IMG/VR virus record: IMGVR_UViG_3300020419_000051
Span: 1 to 33,790 of that record
Direction: 5' to 3' (one strand)
Origin: a virus
DNA length: 33,790 nucleotides
The notes under the pieces are model-generated. The model ran no database searches. It saw only the letters and a list, made by a program, of their open reading frames with translations, and was not told the origin of the DNA. A program made the translations under genes and the position numbers. Below, piece after piece: positions 31,065 through 33,790 of the stretch. The first letter of the stretch is position 1. Each line of letters starts with the position of its first letter.

Positions 31065-31462
31065 TACTCGTTGTCCTCTATGTCTTGTCTAGCTTTTGCT
31101 CTTTTAGTTTTTATATCGCTTGGCATAGCTTTACCAGAATCAGCCTCCCTAACAACATACCAATCTGTTCTACGTAAATATAGTTGAGCTTCTGCAATAT
31201 TTTTTAATTTTTCTTGATTTACTTTATCAGTTTTAGTGTCCGCAGACATTGCTTTAAATTTACTTATTGAATTTGTACTTGTAGCTTCATTAACAGCAAA
31301 TATTTCTTGCAAACATTTACTAAGATTATCAAAACCAAACTCAGTTTCTTTACCAGAAACTACACTCCCATCAGAGTCAATTAATCCTTGTTCTTCAAGA
31401 GTTACACAATGTTCGATTAAATTTATTTCTTCTTCGTTTAATCCCGTTCTATCTATAGCCAT
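31064..31462 (-). CDS. tail fibre assembly / chaperone-like protein, 132 aa
   Basis: Start at ATG 31462, a TAATG junction with the fibre gene (a GTG at 31477 is less likely). The C-terminal region AEAQLYLRRTDWYVVREADSGKAMPSDIKTKRAKARQDI resembles the XkdW-like segment (YLxxTDWYvvRxxEtGxxiPxxVxxxRxxAR) near the C-terminus of tail-fibre assembly proteins. Adjacent to the fibre gene, it may help fold or trimerise it. The N-terminal half is unclear. Confidence 0.68.
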   Translation of the reverse strand: MAIDRTGLNEEEINLIEHCVTLEEQGLIDSDGSVVSGKETEFGFDNLSKCLQEIFAVNEATSTNSISKFKAMSADTKTDKVNQEKLKNIAEAQLYLRRTDWYVVREADSGKAMPSDIKTKRAKARQDIEDNE

Positions 31463-32805
31463 TAGGACATCTTCCACGCTGCTAAGTGAGCAAAACTTGA
31501 GTATTGATTACTATAATACGAACTAACATATCCATAACTTACCGCTTCCGCAGCATAAAAACGAATTCCAATATATGCTCCACTGCTTAAATAAACCGTG
31601 CTTTCAGCTTTAAAAAAGGTAGTACTCCAGTCACCGATAGCATTTCCTGTTCCATCTATTAAATGGGTATTAGGACTTGTTGAAGTTGCTAACCACATAT
31701 ATGTTGTATCAGCAGTATCACTAGCAACTCTTGATAACTGACAATCGCCTGTGATGTACCAAGTTCCTGCGGGTAAGTAAATATAATTACCACTAGTGCT
31801 TGTGCCATTAAAACCACTACGAGTATTAGTGCCGAGAACGTGCCAATTATATCCTGTGACAGTTCCCCCAGTACTCGCTAATCTTATATCCCTTTTTAAA
31901 ACATCAGGTGCTCTACTTACAGCACTTGTACTTGAACCATAAAAACCCGATGAACTATTATGTATTAAGTTTCCTTGTACTGTTGAATTTGTGGATATTG
32001 GTCCACTAAATGCAGCAGCTGTTACCGTTCCTCCAAAAGTTGGAGAACTAGCTACTGCAAGAGTCGCACTACCAGAGGTCGCTCCTCCAGTAAGATTAGA
32101 CCCTGCTACTACAGCGGTTATGTCTCCTTTGCCGTCTAATTGTGATTGTATATTAGAAGAAGCTCCATTTAGATATTGAAACTCTGCATTACTAATAGTT
32201 CCGTCTGCTATTTTACTAGCGTCTATTGCAGCGTCAGATTTAATATCAGCGTCTACAATATTAGTTATTGTATTGTTAGCTGAATCTATAGATTTATTTG
32301 TAAGTGTATCTGCACTTGCGGTTGTAACAAATGTGCTACCGTTTAATTTAGCATTAGTTCCTAAATCTATTTTATCGAATCCATCGTAAACTATTGCTCC
32401 TGTGCCTCCTCCGTCAGTAAATACTACTTTAGCAGTTCCGTTAGCAATAGTTACATTAGCTCCTGAACCTTGTGACACAGATATTGATTGTCCGCCTGTG
32501 GTAGCGTTTTCTATAATAAACATTTTAGAAACTGTATTAGGAGCTATATTTAATGTTCTAGTAGCGGATAAAGTGGTGCTTACATCACAAGTAACTTTAA
32601 TATACATCGCTCTATATTTATCAGATACTCCATCCCCGATAGTAGCAGTTTTAGCTCCATCACTATCGAATGTAGCTTCGGTTTGGTAAGAAAAAGCCTC
32701 ACCAATTAAATCTAAATTAGTATTAGTTACCTGTCCCCATGTACCAGACTGGTCCCCAGTCCCCATTTCGTTTAATCGGAGATTGTTTTCGTATGTACTC
32801 GCCAT
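31462..32805 (-). CDS. tail fibre / receptor-binding-type protein, 447 aa
   Basis: N-terminus MASTYENNLRLNEMGTGDQS, followed by GTWGQVTNTNLDLI (21-34), is the virion-attachment signature of many marine phage fibre proteins. The middle is Ser/Thr/Ala-rich, repetitive beta (TFVTTASADTLTNKSIDS; DGTISNAEFQYLNG). The C-terminal 150 residues are aromatic-rich and likely form a receptor-binding tip. The assembly protein is coupled directly downstream. It is a candidate host-range determinant. Confidence 0.85.
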   Translation of the reverse strand: MASTYENNLRLNEMGTGDQSGTWGQVTNTNLDLIGEAFSYQTEATFDSDGAKTATIGDGVSDKYRAMYIKVTCDVSTTLSATRTLNIAPNTVSKMFIIENATTGGQSISVSQGSGANVTIANGTAKVVFTDGGGTGAIVYDGFDKIDLGTNAKLNGSTFVTTASADTLTNKSIDSANNTITNIVDADIKSDAAIDASKIADGTISNAEFQYLNGASSNIQSQLDGKGDITAVVAGSNLTGGATSGSATLAVASSPTFGGTVTAAAFSGPISTNSTVQGNLIHNSSSGFYGSSTSAVSRAPDVLKRDIRLASTGGTVTGYNWHVLGTNTRSGFNGTSTSGNYIYLPAGTWYITGDCQLSRVASDTADTTYMWLATSTSPNTHLIDGTGNAIGDWSTTFFKAESTVYLSSGAYIGIRFYAAEAVSYGYVSSYYSNQYSSFAHLAAWKMS

Positions 32806-32835
32806 AGTGCCTCAATTATATGTAATAAAATCTGT

Positions 32836-33537
32836 TTACGCTACCTCATCCCAATTAGGGTTTTGAGTATCGTTTACATTACTATAACTTGCTGATTGTG
32901 TTGTATTTATAGTATTGTATCCTGCGGTTTGGTCGTCATCTACTAATGTCCAAATATTTGGAGTTCCAACACTAGTAGTTGCTTCCATTCCAACAATAAA
33001 TTCATGTAGTGAAGCACTCGCACTTACTACAATTGTTCCTACAGCTGTAGTTGCACTAAGTCCTGGTACTGGTACCGTATTAAATGTTGCTGTCGTAATT
33101 ACCCCTACTCCACCCGTTGCGGCTTGACCCGTAGGTAGAACATCTGAGTTTGCTTTTATTACTGGAGCACCTAGTTGTCCTTCTCCTTCATCATCTAGCG
33201 GTATCGATACGTTCGCTTCTCCGTCTATACTTACGCTAACAGAACCTACGGTGCCTGATAAACTAGGAAGAATAGCTATTACACTACCGCCTACTCCAAG
33301 ACCTGATATTAAGGCTGAACTTTGTTGACCTGTAGGTACTATATTGGCAAGTCCACTAAGTGTTGTGGTTCCTACCGCACCTGTGCTTGATTGTCCTGTA
33401 ATAGCAATTGTTTCAGGTAAAGCTACCGTTCCTACTCCACCAGTGGCTGCTTGACCAAGTACATTTACTATTGCGTTAGGTCCTGCACCTGCTAATGCAG
33501 CAAAAGGAGATTCAGCAAATGCACTTATTCCTAACAT
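32836..33537 (-). CDS. repeat-rich virion surface protein, 233 aa
   Basis: It opens MLGISAFAESPFAALAGAG, a start typical of marine podovirus virion proteins. It then has approximate tandem repeats of about 20-25 residues built on TGxxxTGxVGT (for example TGQSSTGAVGT and TGQAATGGVGV), each probably a beta-strand unit. The C-terminal 35 residues repeat WxxVxxxQ-xYxxI-xTQ-xxYxxV-xTQ-xxWxEV. It could decorate the capsid or tail. It begins after the 76-aa gene's TAA (TAAATG). Confidence 0.75.
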   Translation of the reverse strand: MLGISAFAESPFAALAGAGPNAIVNVLGQAATGGVGTVALPETIAITGQSSTGAVGTTTLSGLANIVPTGQQSSALISGLGVGGSVIAILPSLSGTVGSVSVSIDGEANVSIPLDDEGEGQLGAPVIKANSDVLPTGQAATGGVGVITTATFNTVPVPGLSATTAVGTIVVSASASLHEFIVGMEATTSVGTPNIWTLVDDDQTAGYNTINTTQSASYSNVNDTQNPNWDEVA

Positions 33538-33768
33538 TTAGTTACCTGATAAAAATTGATAAACAGGTCCATATGCAATATCTGTTCCTAAAAAAGTATT
33601 TAAAAGAAAAATAACTCCATTTATAAAAACAATTTTAGTTCCTACTACAATAAAAACTATCCAAGCAATAGTTAATAATAACCCATGTTTTTGATAAAAT
33701 TCTTTTACTTTTCTAATTATAGGAAAATTCCATTTACCTTCTGTAAAAGCTGTATTTAATACAGGCAT
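33538..33768 (-). CDS. small membrane protein, 76 aa
   Basis: Residues 29-60 form one or two TM segments (LLLTIAWIVFIVVGTKIVF and INGVIFLLNTFLG). The N-terminus is polar and positively charged. No family is recognised. It starts at a TAATG junction with a gene cut by the window edge and stops directly before the 233-aa virion gene. A virion-membrane or lysis-related role is possible, but nothing decides it. Confidence 0.7.
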   Translation of the reverse strand: MPVLNTAFTEGKWNFPIIRKVKEFYQKHGLLLTIAWIVFIVVGTKIVFINGVIFLLNTFLGTDIAYGPVYQFLSGN

Positions 33769-33790
33769 TAAGTAAAATAATTTTTCCTTT
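33768..33790 (-). CDS. 3' end of an upstream late gene (partial)
   Basis: Only the last six codons (RKNYFT) and TAA are present. The stop overlaps the next ATG as TAATG, the same junction used throughout this operon, which is the main reason to believe the frame. The gene continues beyond the right edge, towards the expected head and packaging genes. Confidence 0.35.

Noticed and set aside
31462-31477. GTG start for the fibre-assembly gene at 31477
   Set aside because: ATG at 31462 forms the usual TAATG junction and avoids a 16-base overlap.
1-33790. CRISPR array, tRNA, integrase or IS element
   Set aside because: No regular direct-repeat array, cloverleaf, recombinase motif or insertion-sequence ends were seen on reading both strands.

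Overview
This window reads as part of the genome of a lytic, AT-rich tailed phage, most likely a marine podovirus-like virus. The evidence is tight gene packing, a DUF932 gene, a family A DNA polymerase, an AEP-type primase, an M15 endolysin and virion proteins of the type seen in marine podoviruses. No terminase, portal, major capsid, RNA polymerase, integrase or tRNA gene was found, so the head-assembly genes must lie outside the window. The first and last genes are cut by its edges. The host cannot be read from the sequence.

Layout. Positions 1-14459 are all minus-strand early and replication genes. In transcription order they are two small conserved genes, an SSB-like protein, an AEP primase, a UvrD-like helicase, a thymine-modification candidate cluster at 9675-5503, PolA, an HTH protein, a VRR-NUC nuclease, DUF932 and small genes. 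Positions 14460-14752 are an AT-rich divergent region and a candidate origin. Positions 14753-16769 are the only plus-strand genes: an SNF2 helicase and an AlkB-like dioxygenase. Positions 33790-16766 are the minus-strand late block. It holds fibre and decoration-like proteins, a lysis cassette (44-aa membrane protein, 69-aa holin-like protein, M15 peptidase), a gp10-like tail protein, a Cas4-like nuclease with a second 2OG-Fe(II) oxygenase, a holin-like membrane protein, an MscS-like channel protein and a set of internal-virion-type proteins.

The most interesting system is a probable thymine hypermodification pathway. A thymidylate-synthase homologue, likely a dUMP hydroxymethylase, sits next to a protein of the HMUDK_hel / alpha-glutamyl-putrescinyl-thymine pyrophosphorylase group, a SAM methyltransferase and a possible Nmad1/DUF1599-like protein. 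Two 2OG-Fe(II) dioxygenases are encoded elsewhere in the window. Other notable points are a minimal MscS-like protein, a set of near-identical dyad promoters (TTTACT-N17-TAAAGT), a motif (GRx-hydrophobic-SDxD) recurring across virion proteins, and a PolA with Leu at the Phe762-equivalent position.

Genes are joined mostly by TAATG or ATGA stop/start overlaps, so each block is probably a translationally coupled operon. Where an upstream alternative start overlapped the previous gene, the coupled ATG was preferred. All family assignments come from reading motifs, with no database search.
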